From NCBI GenBank assembly GCA_023391095.1, contig JAEWBN010000005.1:95161-159160 (forward strand): DNA of 64,000 bases, given 5' to 3'. The DNA comes from Pseudomonadota bacterium (GTDB lineage: Bacteria; Pseudomonadota; Alphaproteobacteria; Rhizobiales; Devosiaceae). The first letter of the stretch is position 1, and each line of letters starts with the position of its first letter. The notes under the pieces are model-generated. The model ran no database searches. It saw only the letters and a list, made by a program, of their open reading frames with translations, and was not told the origin of the DNA. This document shows positions 43,274 to 52,193 of this stretch, piece after piece. The position numbers and the translations under genes were made by a program.

Positions 43274-44041
43274 TCAGCCCCTCCACATCGCCAGGTGGTT
43301 CTCGAAGGCCGAGATATACCACCCCATCATCATGGTGAGCAGGATCGCAAAGAGCAGGAGGCCAACGATGATATTGGCCGGCATGAGAATGAAATAGACC
43401 TGCAATTGTGGCATGAGCCGCGCCAGCAGCCCTGCCCCCAGGTTGAAGACCAGACCGAAAACAATAAAGGGCGCGGACATCTGCACACCGATGCTGAACG
43501 CACCCGACACGGTCCGGACGGCAAGCTGCATGGCGTCTTCGATCATCAGCGGATCGGCCGGCGAGAAGATCTGGTAGCTTTCATAGATGGCAGCCAGCGC
43601 CACATGGTGCAGGTCGGTCGCAAAAATCAGCGTGATGCCAAGGAAAGACAGGAAACTGGCAAAGACCGCCGCCTGCATGCCTGCCTGGGTAGGGTCCGCA
43701 GCGAGAGCACCGGACAGGCCGGTCTGGAAGGCGATGATGGCGCCGGCCACCTGCGTCGCCATGACCGTGATGCGAATGATGGCACCGATCATCAGGCCAA
43801 TGGCGATTTCGTGGACCACAAGACCGGCCAGACCCGGCAGGTCCTGTGGCATTGTGGGCATGATCTCGCTCAAGAGCGGAAACACCACCAGCGTAAAGGC
43901 CAGCGCGAAACTGAGCCGCATGCGCACCGGTATCGTCTGCTCGCCCAGCGCGGGCATGAGCATCATCATGGTCCCGATGCGCGCAAAGAGCAGCAGATAG
44001 ATGAAAGCGGTGGCGGGCAGCCAATCGAGGCTGAGCGTCAC
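43274..44041 (-). CDS. fliR: flagellar export protein FliR
   Basis: 255-residue membrane protein of the export gate with FliP and FliQ. Six or so hydrophobic segments, with family blocks such as LLFARIGTMMMLMPALGEQTIPVRMRL. Its ATG lies 1 nt after the fliQ stop. Confidence 0.95.
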   Translation of the reverse strand: MTLSLDWLPATAFIYLLLFARIGTMMMLMPALGEQTIPVRMRLSFALAFTLVVFPLLSEIMPTMPQDLPGLAGLVVHEIAIGLMIGAIIRITVMATQVAGAIIAFQTGLSGALAADPTQAGMQAAVFASFLSFLGITLIFATDLHHVALAAIYESYQIFSPADPLMIEDAMQLAVRTVSGAFSIGVQMSAPFIVFGLVFNLGAGLLARLMPQLQVYFILMPANIIVGLLLFAILLTMMMGWYISAFENHLAMWRG

Positions 44042-44042
44042 C

Positions 44043-44309
44043 TCAGCCGCCCACGATAATCATGTCCACGACGCGATCCATATACGCCGCCATGGTCGCG
44101 CCCAGGAACGGCAGCGCGATCAGCATGGTGATGAAGATTGCCACGATCTTGGGCACGAAGACCAGGGTCATTTCCTGGATTTGCGTCAACGCCTGGAACA
44201 AAGCGATGACGACACCCACCAGAAGGCCCACCAGCATCATCGGCATTGACACGATAATAAGGGTCCAGATGCCCTGTGTCGCAATATCGAGTGCTTCGGC
44301 GCCAGTCAT
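44043..44309 (-). CDS. fliQ: flagellar export protein FliQ
   Basis: 88-residue, two-helix membrane protein of the export gate. Typical blocks: GIWTLIIVSMPMMLVGLLVGVVIALFQALTQIQEMTLVFVPKI. Start ATG 44309 has GGAA upstream; an 18-residue longer frame exists but is not conserved. A 109-nt gap separates it from fliE, in which I see no gene. Confidence 0.95.
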   Translation of the reverse strand: MTGAEALDIATQGIWTLIIVSMPMMLVGLLVGVVIALFQALTQIQEMTLVFVPKIVAIFITMLIALPFLGATMAAYMDRVVDMIIVGG

Positions 44310-44418
44310 GACTTGGGTTCCGGTGGAATCACCCACCAATGGTACAGCAAATCGCCGTCTCATCGCCTCGAAAGCGGCCGATCATCGCCCGCCTGTGAAG
44401 CGACCGACAGCGGACGAC

Positions 44419-44745
44419 CTAGATGGGCATCCGCATGATTTCTTCGTAAGCGGCAATGACCCGGTCGCGAATGGTCACCATGCTTTCAATCGCCATTTCG
44501 GTTTCGCTGAGCGCGGTGACCATGTCGACCACATTGGCCTTGCCGTTGACCATGTCGATGGCCATCTGGTCGGAAACCTTGCCCTGATCGACAACGCCCT
44601 GAACATTCTGAGCCAGAATGTCGGCAAAGTTGGTGCCTGAACTGGCCTTGGCCGTGAGGTCGGTATTGGGCTTGGCGGCCTGATTGATCAGACGGCTGGC
44701 CGATGCATAGGCGTTAGTGGCGGCGCTGAACGGGGTCGTGGCCAT
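44419..44745 (-). CDS. fliE: flagellar hook-basal body protein FliE
   Basis: 108-residue protein joining MS ring and rod. The C-terminal half contains the conserved VTALSETEMAIESMVTIRDRVIAAYEEIMRMPI. Third gene of the flgB-flgC-fliE order, 20 nt after flgC. Confidence 0.95.
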   Translation of the reverse strand: MATTPFSAATNAYASASRLINQAAKPNTDLTAKASSGTNFADILAQNVQGVVDQGKVSDQMAIDMVNGKANVVDMVTALSETEMAIESMVTIRDRVIAAYEEIMRMPI

Positions 44746-44765
44746 GGTGGTCGCTCCTGGAACTT

Positions 44766-45176
44766 TTAGCCGCGCAGGATGTCGAGCGTACGCCCGAGCA
44801 TCTGGCGGGTCACGGTCACCACGTTGAGATTGGCTTCGTAGCTGCGCTGGGCCTGGCGCATGTCCACGGTTTCGATCAAGGTGTTGACGTTGGGATATTG
44901 CACATAGCCATTGGCGTCCGCGGCGGGATGCCCGGGCTCAAAGCGCGAGCTGAAATCGCTCATGTCGTAGGCCAGCTTGCCGATTTCCACGACACGGCCA
45001 CCCACTTCGGCGTCATACGCCGTCTGGAACGTCGGAATACGACGCCGGTATGGCTCGTCGCCCGGCGCTTTGCCGGCGGAGTCTGCGTTGGCGATGTTTT
45101 CCGCAATAACCCGCATGCGCGCGGTCTGGGCATGCATGCCGGTCGCCGCAATCTTGAGCGAAGAGTTGAAGTCCAT
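44766..45176 (-). CDS. flgC: flagellar basal-body rod protein FlgC
   Basis: 136-residue proximal rod protein. N-terminal ATGMHAQTARMRVIAENIANADS and C-terminal YPNVNTLIETVDMRQAQRSYEANLNVVTVTRQM are the rod/hook family ends that form the coiled-coil core. Starts 14 nt after flgB. Confidence 0.96.
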   Translation of the reverse strand: MDFNSSLKIAATGMHAQTARMRVIAENIANADSAGKAPGDEPYRRRIPTFQTAYDAEVGGRVVEIGKLAYDMSDFSSRFEPGHPAADANGYVQYPNVNTLIETVDMRQAQRSYEANLNVVTVTRQMLGRTLDILRG

Positions 45177-45190
45177 AAGCTAAAGCCCCC

Positions 45191-45598
45191 TCAAGCGTTC
45201 TTGCCGAGCGCAACACGCAGGATGCGGATGGATTTCTGGTAGATCGTGGTGGCGGCCTGGTAATCCATCATGTTCGTGGTCACCTTCATCATCTCGTCTT
45301 CGAGCGTGATGCCATTGCCTTCGGGCGTGACCTCGAAACTGGCCATGCGCTGCGCATCGAATGCACCACCGCCACCGGACGAAACCAAAAAATGCATCGG
45401 CTGGGTGGCAGATGTCGTGACGCTGGCAGAGCTGCCGAACCCGGCGCGATCGGCGAAATCGTATTGCTTGAGGTCCCGTCCCCGATAACCGGGCGTTTCG
45501 GCATTGGCGACGTTTTCGGCCAGAAGGCCCTGACGCTGCTGATGCCAGCGCATCTTGTCGGTCAGCGCCGAAAAAACCGGCATGTCCATCAGACCCAT
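45191..45598 (-). CDS. flgB: flagellar basal-body rod protein FlgB
   Basis: 135-residue proximal rod protein with LLAENVANAETPGYRGRDLKQYDF. Start ATG 45598 (MGLMDMPVFSAL) follows GGAG; a longer frame to 45634 would extend through the GGCA-N5-TGCC element and is not used. First gene of the six-gene operon to flhB; divergent from fliO with a 217-nt regulatory gap. Confidence 0.95.
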   Translation of the reverse strand: MGLMDMPVFSALTDKMRWHQQRQGLLAENVANAETPGYRGRDLKQYDFADRAGFGSSASVTTSATQPMHFLVSSGGGGAFDAQRMASFEVTPEGNGITLEDEMMKVTTNMMDYQAATTIYQKSIRILRVALGKNA

Positions 45599-45627
45599 TG
45601 ACCGACTCCGAGGGATGGTTGGGGAAC

Positions 45628-45644
45628 TGGGCAAATTCTGCCGG
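45628..45644. promoter_or_regulatory. FlbD/ftr-like palindrome 1, flgB-fliO region
   Basis: TGGGCAAATTCTGCCGG, that is GGCA-N5-TGCC in 17 bases, 29 nt upstream of the flgB start. The same pattern occurs in the other two divergent flagellar promoter regions of this window. Confidence 0.55.
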
Positions 45645-45651
45645 GAGATGG

Positions 45652-45666
45652 TTAATCAAGCGTTAA
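45652..45666. promoter_or_regulatory. CtrA box, flgB-fliO region
   Basis: TTAA-TCAAGCG-TTAA, an exact match to TTAA-N7-TTAA, the binding site of the response regulator CtrA, centred in the divergent promoter region. Confidence 0.75.
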
Positions 45667-45710
45667 TTGCGCGCGCTTCGTGTTGCAAACCGCAAGACAG
45701 GCGGCAATGG

Positions 45711-45727
45711 CAGGCAAAATCTGCCCA
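45711..45727. promoter_or_regulatory. FlbD/ftr-like palindrome 2, flgB-fliO region
   Basis: CAGGCAAAATCTGCCCA. Its 13-base core GGCAAAATCTGCC is identical to that of the element at 60999-61015 between fliX and flgI. Confidence 0.55.
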
Positions 45728-45815
45728 TGCGATAATCCAGTTCCGCCACAGAGCGGTCACTCCGGGATTGTGTTATAGGACGATTCCACTCTGATACCGA
45801 CCTGGAGCGCGGCCT

Positions 45816-46475
45816 GTGCAGTTTCTTTCCAGCCTTTTTGGCGGCAACGGCAATCAACTTCTGACTATGCTCTTTGCCTTGGGCGCTGTCCTCGTGCTGA
45901 TCGTCCTGGGCGTGTGGCTTCTGAAGATGGTGTTCAACGTTTCGGGTAACGCCGTGCGAGGCCGCAACCGGCGACTGGCCGTCGTCGACACACTGGCGCT
46001 CGACCAGAAGCGTCAGCTGGTGATGATCCGGCGCGACAATGTCGAACATCTCATTCTTTTAGGGGGACCGCAGGATGTTGTCGTGGAAACGGGCATTCCT
46101 GTCGAAGAGCAGCCCCTTGGGCAAACCAGTCGCCGGCCCATCCCGACAGTCCCCGCGCCGCAGGGGCGCAAGGTTGCCGGCCCGACTGAGCCGGGGGCAC
46201 TTTCGGCCGAGCCACAGGGCGGGCCGGCAAAGCCGGCTACCGCTATTGAACGGCTGCGCGAACTGGGCCAGCCCGCTAAGCAGCGCGGACCACGCTCGCT
46301 TCGCCATACCGGACTGCTGCGCCCTGTCAGCGCCCAGGATGACACGATGCCGGGGCAAAACCCTGACAAATCGCCCGTGAGCCAGGCCGACTCAGCTAAA
46401 GAGGGCTCAAAGGACGAGGACCTGGAGAGCGCCGGACTTGAGCAGGACCCCAGCAGCGGAGCCAATCGGGGCTAA
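45816..46475 (+). CDS. fliO: flagellar biosynthetic protein FliO
   Basis: 219-residue accessory protein for assembly of the FliPQR gate. One membrane helix (about 15-38) precedes the FliO domain (RLAVVDTLALDQKRQLVMIRRDNVEHLILLGG), then a long low-complexity tail rich in Pro, Ala, Gly and charged residues (about 100-219), much longer than in enterics. GTG start. The 3' end overlaps fliP by 38 nt. Confidence 0.85.
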   Translation: MQFLSSLFGGNGNQLLTMLFALGAVLVLIVLGVWLLKMVFNVSGNAVRGRNRRLAVVDTLALDQKRQLVMIRRDNVEHLILLGGPQDVVVETGIPVEEQPLGQTSRRPIPTVPAPQGRKVAGPTEPGALSAEPQGGPAKPATAIERLRELGQPAKQRGPRSLRHTGLLRPVSAQDDTMPGQNPDKSPVSQADSAKEGSKDEDLESAGLEQDPSSGANRG

Positions 46476-47229
46476 CCAGCCTGCCCGCAGGGGCTGGACG
46501 CGCGCACTTGCCGTTCTGCTTGCCAGCGGCCTCCTGTTCGGCCTTGCGACAAAGGCAGGGGCGCAGGACCTCAGCATCGATTTTGGCGACGATTCCAGCC
46601 TGACAGAGCGGGCCATCCAGCTCATCGGGTTAATCACCCTTCTGTCGCTGGCTCCCTCGATCCTTGTGATGGTGACCAGCTTCACCCGCATTGTCGTGGT
46701 CTTGTCATTGCTTCGCACCGCCATAGGGCTTCAAACGGCACCGCCCAACTCGGTGATGGTGTCGTTGGCGCTGTTTCTGACGCTGTTCATCATGCAGCCG
46801 ACGCTGCAGCAAAGCTACGATCAGGGCATTGCGCCCCTTCTGGCCGGACAGATCGAGTTCGGAGAGGCCTTCGAAGAGGGTGCCGCCCCCCTGCACGAAT
46901 TCATGCGCGCCAATGTGCGCGACAAGGATCTCGAACTCTTTTACGACCTGACCGAGGCGGCCCCGCCCGACGAGCCTGAGCAGATTGCGCTTCAGCTGCT
47001 CATTCCGGCATTCATGATCTCCGAATTGCGGCGCGCCTTCGAGATTGGGTTCCTGCTGTTCCTGCCGTTCGTCATCATCGACATGGTCGTCGCCTCGGTG
47101 CTCATGAGCATGGGTATGATGATGCTGCCGCCGGTCGTTATATCGCTCCCCTTCAAGCTGATATTCTTTGTACTGGTGGACGGCTGGTACCTGGTTGCCG
47201 GCTCACTGGTGCGAAGTTTTTCCGGCTAG
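46438..47229 (+). CDS. fliP: flagellar export protein FliP
   Basis: 263-residue core protein of the export gate. A cleavable signal peptide (to about residue 42, KAGAQ) is followed by the FliP signature SFTRIVVVLSLLRTAIGLQTAPPNSVMVSLALFLTLFIM and the C-terminal ISLPFKLIFFVLVDGWYLVAGSLVRSF. The start appears to be TTG 46438, inside fliO, with GGAGAG upstream. No other start would preserve the signal peptide. Confidence 0.95.
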   Translation: MSRTPAAEPIGANQPARRGWTRALAVLLASGLLFGLATKAGAQDLSIDFGDDSSLTERAIQLIGLITLLSLAPSILVMVTSFTRIVVVLSLLRTAIGLQTAPPNSVMVSLALFLTLFIMQPTLQQSYDQGIAPLLAGQIEFGEAFEEGAAPLHEFMRANVRDKDLELFYDLTEAAPPDEPEQIALQLLIPAFMISELRRAFEIGFLLFLPFVIIDMVVASVLMSMGMMMLPPVVISLPFKLIFFVLVDGWYLVAGSLVRSFSG

Positions 47230-47297
47230 CAATCCGCGGCGTCACTAAAGCCATACGGCCCCCCTTGGCCTTCTCAAGCTGCGCGAGTTTGCGTAGG

Positions 47298-50200
47298 TTA
47301 GCGGGCGGCGAGCCCCGCACCCGCCTCAGAAGCTTTGAGGGGCGCAAGGGCGCCCTCCCCGCCATAAGTTTCACGGTAGGACGCCAAGAAAGCCGTGAGG
47401 CTGTCGAGCGCCGCCACCTCGGCAGCGACCTTCTTGAACTCAAGACTAGTGGCCTGGATGGGACCGGTCACGAAGTCGAACATCGGCCATTCGGGTGCAC
47501 TGACCATCTGTTCGCCGAACTTTGCCCGCAGGCGCGAGAGCCCGAGATTGTCACCGGCCAGCACATATCCGACGCCCGCCTTGATGAGGTTCATCCGGGT
47601 GACCCGGTTAAGTGGCTTGCCATCCGGCTCGCGGCCATAAAGGGCTTCGATCATTTCCGCGGCCTGCGCATAGCGGCTCGCGCGCCAATGCGCGTCTATC
47701 CGCATGAGTGTCGTGTCCTTGCCATCCATGCCGTTGAGCAGGTCCAGCGCCAGCTGGTCACGTCCCCCGTCGATCATGGCGCGCGCTTCAAGAATGCGCC
47801 TCTGGCGCACAAGAGACTCGGGCAGGTCGGGGAGCCGCGTGTCGTTAAGCACGCGAATGGCTTCCTGCGGCTTGCGGTCAGCCAGGTAGATGACAGCAAG
47901 GTCCGCAGCAATCTGGGTGCGTGCCACGCCCCGCAGGCGATTATCGAGCTGGTACTGCAGCAACTCCGCCGCCTGCGGCAGGAGATCAACACGCACCAGC
48001 CGCCGAGCCAGGTTGCGGATCATTTCGTCTCCGCGGGCCCCCGGCGGGGTCAGATGACGGAAATCATAGTAGATGCCAAGCGCCTCCACCGGCCCAATGG
48101 AGTCTGCCACGCCATTGAGAAAGAGGTCCGCAAACATGGTCTGGGCCTGGTCGCGCAGCGAATTGACCTGGGGGCTTTCGGGATAAGAGGAGATGGCAGC
48201 TTTGACCGTTTCGAAGCCCAGCCGATAATCACCATTGCGGAAATAGAGCCGCGCCAGCAGCGTCTGCATATCGGCCTCAAGGGCGTCACCGCGCCACAGC
48301 ATGGTTTCGGCCGACAGCGTCTGGGTGGCCTTGCCGACATCCAGCCGGCCTTCCTTGTCGAGCAGAAGCAACGTCCGGTACACCGCTTCCGCCCGGGCAG
48401 GACGGACCTCGGAGGCGATTACCTGACCGTAAATGTCGAGGGCTTCCTGATGACGGCTACGGGCTTCTTCAACGCGGCCCGAGAGCAGGTGATAGGTCGC
48501 CATATCCTCGGGCGACAGGACAGAAGCGTCGACCGCATCAAGCGAATGCTCTGCCATCGTGGGATCTTCGGTCTCGATGGCGGCGCGGGCAGCGGCGAGA
48601 TGGAAGTCATTGCGGGCCCAGATCGGATAATTCTCCGCGACAGCCCGGGCCTCGATTGCATCCAGCCGTGCACCCTTGAAGTCATTATCGTCGACCCGCG
48701 CGATCGTGCGCCAGAACTGGGCGTCCACCTCCTGCTCCATCGAAGGGGCATTGAGAACCTGCAGGGCATCCCGCGAACGGCCTGCCTGCACATTGGCGAT
48801 CGCCTGGGTCATGCGGATGCGGCGCGTGAGATCCTGCGCGCGCAGATCGTTTTCAAGCACCCGCAAGACGCCCAATGCCTCGAACGACAGGTGGTTGGCG
48901 AGAAAGTACTGGGCCAGATCCAGGCGAGCGATATCGCGGTCGCGCCCTTCCCCGGCAGCAGCCATGCGTTCCAGCTCGTCGCGCCGGGCGATCAAGGCGC
49001 GCGGGTCACGTTCTTCGATGCTGCCGAGATCAACATAGTCCAGCCGCTCTGATGGACGGGCGGTTGCGGCCATGCTGCGCAGGGTGTCCATGGCGGATAC
49101 GGTAAGACCGCTGCTGGCCGAGATGACAGCCAGGGGCGCATCAAGAGCAACATTTAGACTGGGCGACTTTGGCTTGATGACCAGGCCATGGACGCTGCGC
49201 AGGGCCGTGAAATCCACATAGTCCAGCGTCCGCGTAACGCCGCGCGCAGGCGGATAAGCCGTGACGACCCGCAGCATGTCCCCAACGAGGGGATCGTGGA
49301 AATCATGGATGCGGCCGGGTCGGGCAATATCGGCCACCATTTCGAACGAGCCCTCGGCGTCACGCCGCCGCGAAAGGCTGACCGGTTCGGTGGGACTCAG
49401 CATCATGTCGCCGAGCGACAGAACCCAGGCCATACCTTCCGAGCCAATCGTCGCGAGCCTGTCACGCGACAGGTCGAGGCGAACCACCTGGTTGTCACCC
49501 GAACCGATCACATCGAATGCGCTGGCAACGCTTTCCAGTTCGCTGGCATTGGATGGCGGCGCGATGCCGCTGACTGTGTCGAAGACCAACCAAAGGGCGT
49601 CGCCACGACGAAAGATCGCTGCGGGCGTTTCCTGTTCAAAGGGAAACACCACCCGTACCGTATCCCCCACCGTGTTGATGAATGGCGTGACGGTCGTCGG
49701 CGCGGCAGCCCGCAGGGCTGTCGTGTCGGCCTGCGCAGCCGCAGGCTGAGCTTCCTTTTCCTGCTGGTCCGTGACGGTCTGCGCGAGGTCTGCGGCCGTA
49801 AGCATCGGCAGCGGCGAGCCCGCCAGGTCTACGTCGAGGACGTAGGAGCTCGGAGTGATCTCGTAAAAGCGCGGCTGTACGCCTTCGGCGAAGAGGAAAG
49901 ACACCACAGCCCCGTCGGGCGATGTGCCGGTCTCGACCGAAACGACCTCTGCGGGCAGCATGGCCAAAAGATCGGAAATGTCGGCTTCGACCGGCCATTC
50001 GAAGTTGGCAACGCCGATCTCTCCGACCTGCTCGAAGCTTGCATCGGTCGGCACAGTCCAGTCGAATTGGACTCGGAGGAAGGTCGCGTTCCGCCCCACG
50101 CGAACGTCCACCTTCGGATCCAGCTCGGCGGCCATACGCGCCTTGCGATCCTGCTCCGCCTTGATAGCAGCCAAGCGGGCGCGCTCGGCCAGCTGGTCGA

Positions 50201-50639
50201 TAATGTCCTGTGGCAGCGGTGGTGGCATGCCCTGCCATCCCGCCGGCAGAAGATCGATAAAGAGCTTCTCCCCGGCCTCGATCCGGTTGAACGTGAAGCC
50301 GGACTTCAGGCCAATGCGCAGCCCCCGTCCGTCCGGGTCGACCCGCGCCACCGAGAGATATTCCGGCATGGTCGAGGCGACATCGGGCAGGATGACGTCA
50401 ATCGGACTGTCGAATTCGAGAGAAAGCACCCCATTCTCGATGCGCATCCGGTAGGGCGGAAGCTGGTCGAGCGAGGGAAAGCTGAGAATGAGCCGACCGA
50501 AGCCTTCTTCCTGCGTCGTAAAAAGCTGCCCCTGATCCTGAGCAAAAACGGTAGCGCCCATGGTCAGGCCACCGACCATGGTCGTCATGGCAAAGGCCAT
50601 CCTGGCCCGCCACAAACCTTCTCTCCACGCGGTCCTCAC
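47298..50639 (-). CDS. large exported TPR-repeat protein in the motE/fliM operon, unknown
   Basis: 1113 residues. A signal peptide (about residues 14-34, ending TVFAQ) predicts periplasmic location. The N-terminal half (about 40-470) is beta-rich with repeated AMIN-like units (VRVxFxxxTPAxxFRRGDALWLVFDT). The C-terminal half (about 550-1080) is helical with many TPR-like repeats (ALGVLRVLENDL, LARLYFRNGDYRLGFETVKAAI). GTG start with AGAAGG. It follows motE, the DUF6468 gene, fliM and fliL on the same strand, so a role at the motor or in stator assembly is plausible. I do not recognise a named family. Confidence 0.85.
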   Translation of the reverse strand: MRTAWREGLWRARMAFAMTTMVGGLTMGATVFAQDQGQLFTTQEEGFGRLILSFPSLDQLPPYRMRIENGVLSLEFDSPIDVILPDVASTMPEYLSVARVDPDGRGLRIGLKSGFTFNRIEAGEKLFIDLLPAGWQGMPPPLPQDIIDQLAERARLAAIKAEQDRKARMAAELDPKVDVRVGRNATFLRVQFDWTVPTDASFEQVGEIGVANFEWPVEADISDLLAMLPAEVVSVETGTSPDGAVVSFLFAEGVQPRFYEITPSSYVLDVDLAGSPLPMLTAADLAQTVTDQQEKEAQPAAAQADTTALRAAAPTTVTPFINTVGDTVRVVFPFEQETPAAIFRRGDALWLVFDTVSGIAPPSNASELESVASAFDVIGSGDNQVVRLDLSRDRLATIGSEGMAWVLSLGDMMLSPTEPVSLSRRRDAEGSFEMVADIARPGRIHDFHDPLVGDMLRVVTAYPPARGVTRTLDYVDFTALRSVHGLVIKPKSPSLNVALDAPLAVISASSGLTVSAMDTLRSMAATARPSERLDYVDLGSIEERDPRALIARRDELERMAAAGEGRDRDIARLDLAQYFLANHLSFEALGVLRVLENDLRAQDLTRRIRMTQAIANVQAGRSRDALQVLNAPSMEQEVDAQFWRTIARVDDNDFKGARLDAIEARAVAENYPIWARNDFHLAAARAAIETEDPTMAEHSLDAVDASVLSPEDMATYHLLSGRVEEARSRHQEALDIYGQVIASEVRPARAEAVYRTLLLLDKEGRLDVGKATQTLSAETMLWRGDALEADMQTLLARLYFRNGDYRLGFETVKAAISSYPESPQVNSLRDQAQTMFADLFLNGVADSIGPVEALGIYYDFRHLTPPGARGDEMIRNLARRLVRVDLLPQAAELLQYQLDNRLRGVARTQIAADLAVIYLADRKPQEAIRVLNDTRLPDLPESLVRQRRILEARAMIDGGRDQLALDLLNGMDGKDTTLMRIDAHWRASRYAQAAEMIEALYGREPDGKPLNRVTRMNLIKAGVGYVLAGDNLGLSRLRAKFGEQMVSAPEWPMFDFVTGPIQATSLEFKKVAAEVAALDSLTAFLASYRETYGGEGALAPLKASEAGAGLAAR

Positions 50640-50667
50640 CGGCCTTCTGCCCGCCCGACACCTGTGT

Positions 50668-50706
50668 CGCGTTTTGGGAGGAACACATTCCCCACCTCAA
50701 AACGCG
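50668..50706. repeat. long imperfect inverted repeat between motE and the TPR gene
   Basis: CGCGTTTTG at 50668 and CAAAACGCG at 50698 form perfect 9-base arms around 21 bases that can themselves pair in part. It lies in the 139-nt gap before the TPR gene. No T-run follows on the minus strand, so it may be an operator or a partial attenuator rather than a terminator. Confidence 0.5.
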
Positions 50707-50778
50707 AGGGTTACAACCACTCACTCGGTTTGAACCCTAACGGCGCGTGCTTAACGCAGCCCTAAAAGGCGGTTTGAA

Positions 50779-51768
50779 TTACTGCCCAACGATCTGCGGC
50801 AAGGCGGCAAGATCATCCGGTGTCATTGACTCCAGCGGATCTGTTTCTGCCGAGGCAAGGCGCACAGTGAGCTCCTGGGCGCGCCCGGTATTCATGGCAG
50901 CCAGAATTGGGGCCATCTTGCGCGGCGTCATCATCTTGGCCACGCGCACCAGCACTTCCATGTCCAGCTGGTCGAAGATCGCCGCGGCGTCCTTGGGCTT
51001 CATCGTGCCGTACATGTCCACGATGGCGGCAAACTGGCCCTCTTCCATGGCCTTGCGCTGTTCCACAAGCGAGGCGATCTGATCCTCGATGCTCTGCAGG
51101 GTGGCCTGCCGCTCGCCGATGCGCTTTTCGGCAGCGTCCACCAGCGAGGCGCGCATGGCCAGTTCCTGGGCATAGGCATCAAGTTCGGTACGCCGCGCCG
51201 CCAGACGTTCGAGCAAAGCGCGCTCGGTAGGCGTTGCATCGGCAGAACTCAGTTGCACGGCGCCTTCTGGCGTCAGCGCCTGGGGGACGGCGTCGCCGGG
51301 CAGCGGGCAATCTGCAGGAACCACCATAAGCTGACCATCGGGCGACGGTACTTCCTCTTCTCCGCCCGCGGGGCGCGGATCGCAGGCATTGAGCTGCGCA
51401 ATGACATTGCCCTCCTGCCCCTCTGGCCCATCAGCAAGCGCGGCAGTGTCGGCGCCAGCCTCGCCATGTTCACCCTGCGCTTCACCCCCATGATCGCCCG
51501 AGGTCGCCTCGGCTTGGCCGAGCGTTGGAGCACTATTCTCAAGGGTTGGGCTCGTGTCCGACAGGGTTGGCTCCCCCGCCAGAGTGGGAGTTGCTCCCCC
51601 CTGCTCGGCTGCGTTGCCCGCACCACCGCCAGCGCCACCGCCAGCGGCTTCCGCCCGAGCCACGCCCGTCAGCACGTAACCACCCTGCGTCACGATCCCC
51701 ACAGTCTTGAGGATCAGCAGGGCCGCAACGGCCAGGATGACGATGGGAAGAAGCCGGACGGAATTCAC
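50779..51768 (-). CDS. motE: MotE-family motor chaperone
   Basis: 329 residues. An N-terminal membrane helix (about 7-26) is followed by a low-complexity region with repeated PTL motifs (about 58-85), then a coiled coil (about 180-240) and a C-terminal MgtE-N-like domain (YGTMKPKDAAAIFDQLDMEVLVRVAKMMTPRKMAPILAAM). In Sinorhizobium, MotE stabilises the periplasmic stator protein MotC. MotC itself is not seen here; the neighbouring exported TPR protein could be the partner. Overlaps the DUF6468 gene (ATGA). Confidence 0.85.
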   Translation of the reverse strand: MNSVRLLPIVILAVAALLILKTVGIVTQGGYVLTGVARAEAAGGGAGGGAGNAAEQGGATPTLAGEPTLSDTSPTLENSAPTLGQAEATSGDHGGEAQGEHGEAGADTAALADGPEGQEGNVIAQLNACDPRPAGGEEEVPSPDGQLMVVPADCPLPGDAVPQALTPEGAVQLSSADATPTERALLERLAARRTELDAYAQELAMRASLVDAAEKRIGERQATLQSIEDQIASLVEQRKAMEEGQFAAIVDMYGTMKPKDAAAIFDQLDMEVLVRVAKMMTPRKMAPILAAMNTGRAQELTVRLASAETDPLESMTPDDLAALPQIVGQ

Positions 51769-52193
51769 GCGGCAGCCCCACGGCTACGGACGCGGTCCGA
51801 CAGTTGTTGCAGAGCCGACTGCACCTTGTTGGGCTCTTCCACCGGCTCGATGGCCCGGCTGTGCTTGGCAACACTGGTGATGCGCGCAATCCGCTCCATC
51901 AGGACGGTGCCGGCATTGACGTGGTTGGCCAGCTCGATACCGAACCGTTCGGCCTCTTCCAGGCGGGAATTGAGCGTGAGGTCTGCCTCGACCGCCGTAG
52001 CCTTGAGTTCCTTGATCGCCTGATTGGCAAGGTTGGTGGCGCCGACGAGGTCGGCCACCATCTTGCGCATGGCGTCCTTGTCCTGATGCAGGCGCTTGAG
52101 GCGCTGGTTGAGGACCACGCAGTAACCGATGGTCATGGCGAGGAGAATGGCAACGGCGCCTTCAACTATTATTCCGAGCGGCAGACCAAACAC
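51765..52193 (-). CDS. DUF6468 protein of the fliM-motE operon
   Basis: 142 residues: one N-terminal membrane helix (about 8-28) and a long helical, probably coiled-coil, remainder. The family is restricted to flagellated alphaproteobacteria and found between fliM and motE, so a motor-associated role is likely but untested. Overlaps motE by 4 nt and abuts fliM. Confidence 0.82.
   Translation of the reverse strand: MFGLPLGIIVEGAVAILLAMTIGYCVVLNQRLKRLHQDKDAMRKMVADLVGATNLANQAIKELKATAVEADLTLNSRLEEAERFGIELANHVNAGTVLMERIARITSVAKHSRAIEPVEEPNKVQSALQQLSDRVRSRGAAA

Noticed and set aside
47265..50765. Two long plus-strand frames (595 and 525 codons)
   Set aside because: Antisense shadows of the TPR gene; the minus-strand reading has a signal peptide and regular TPR-like repeats.
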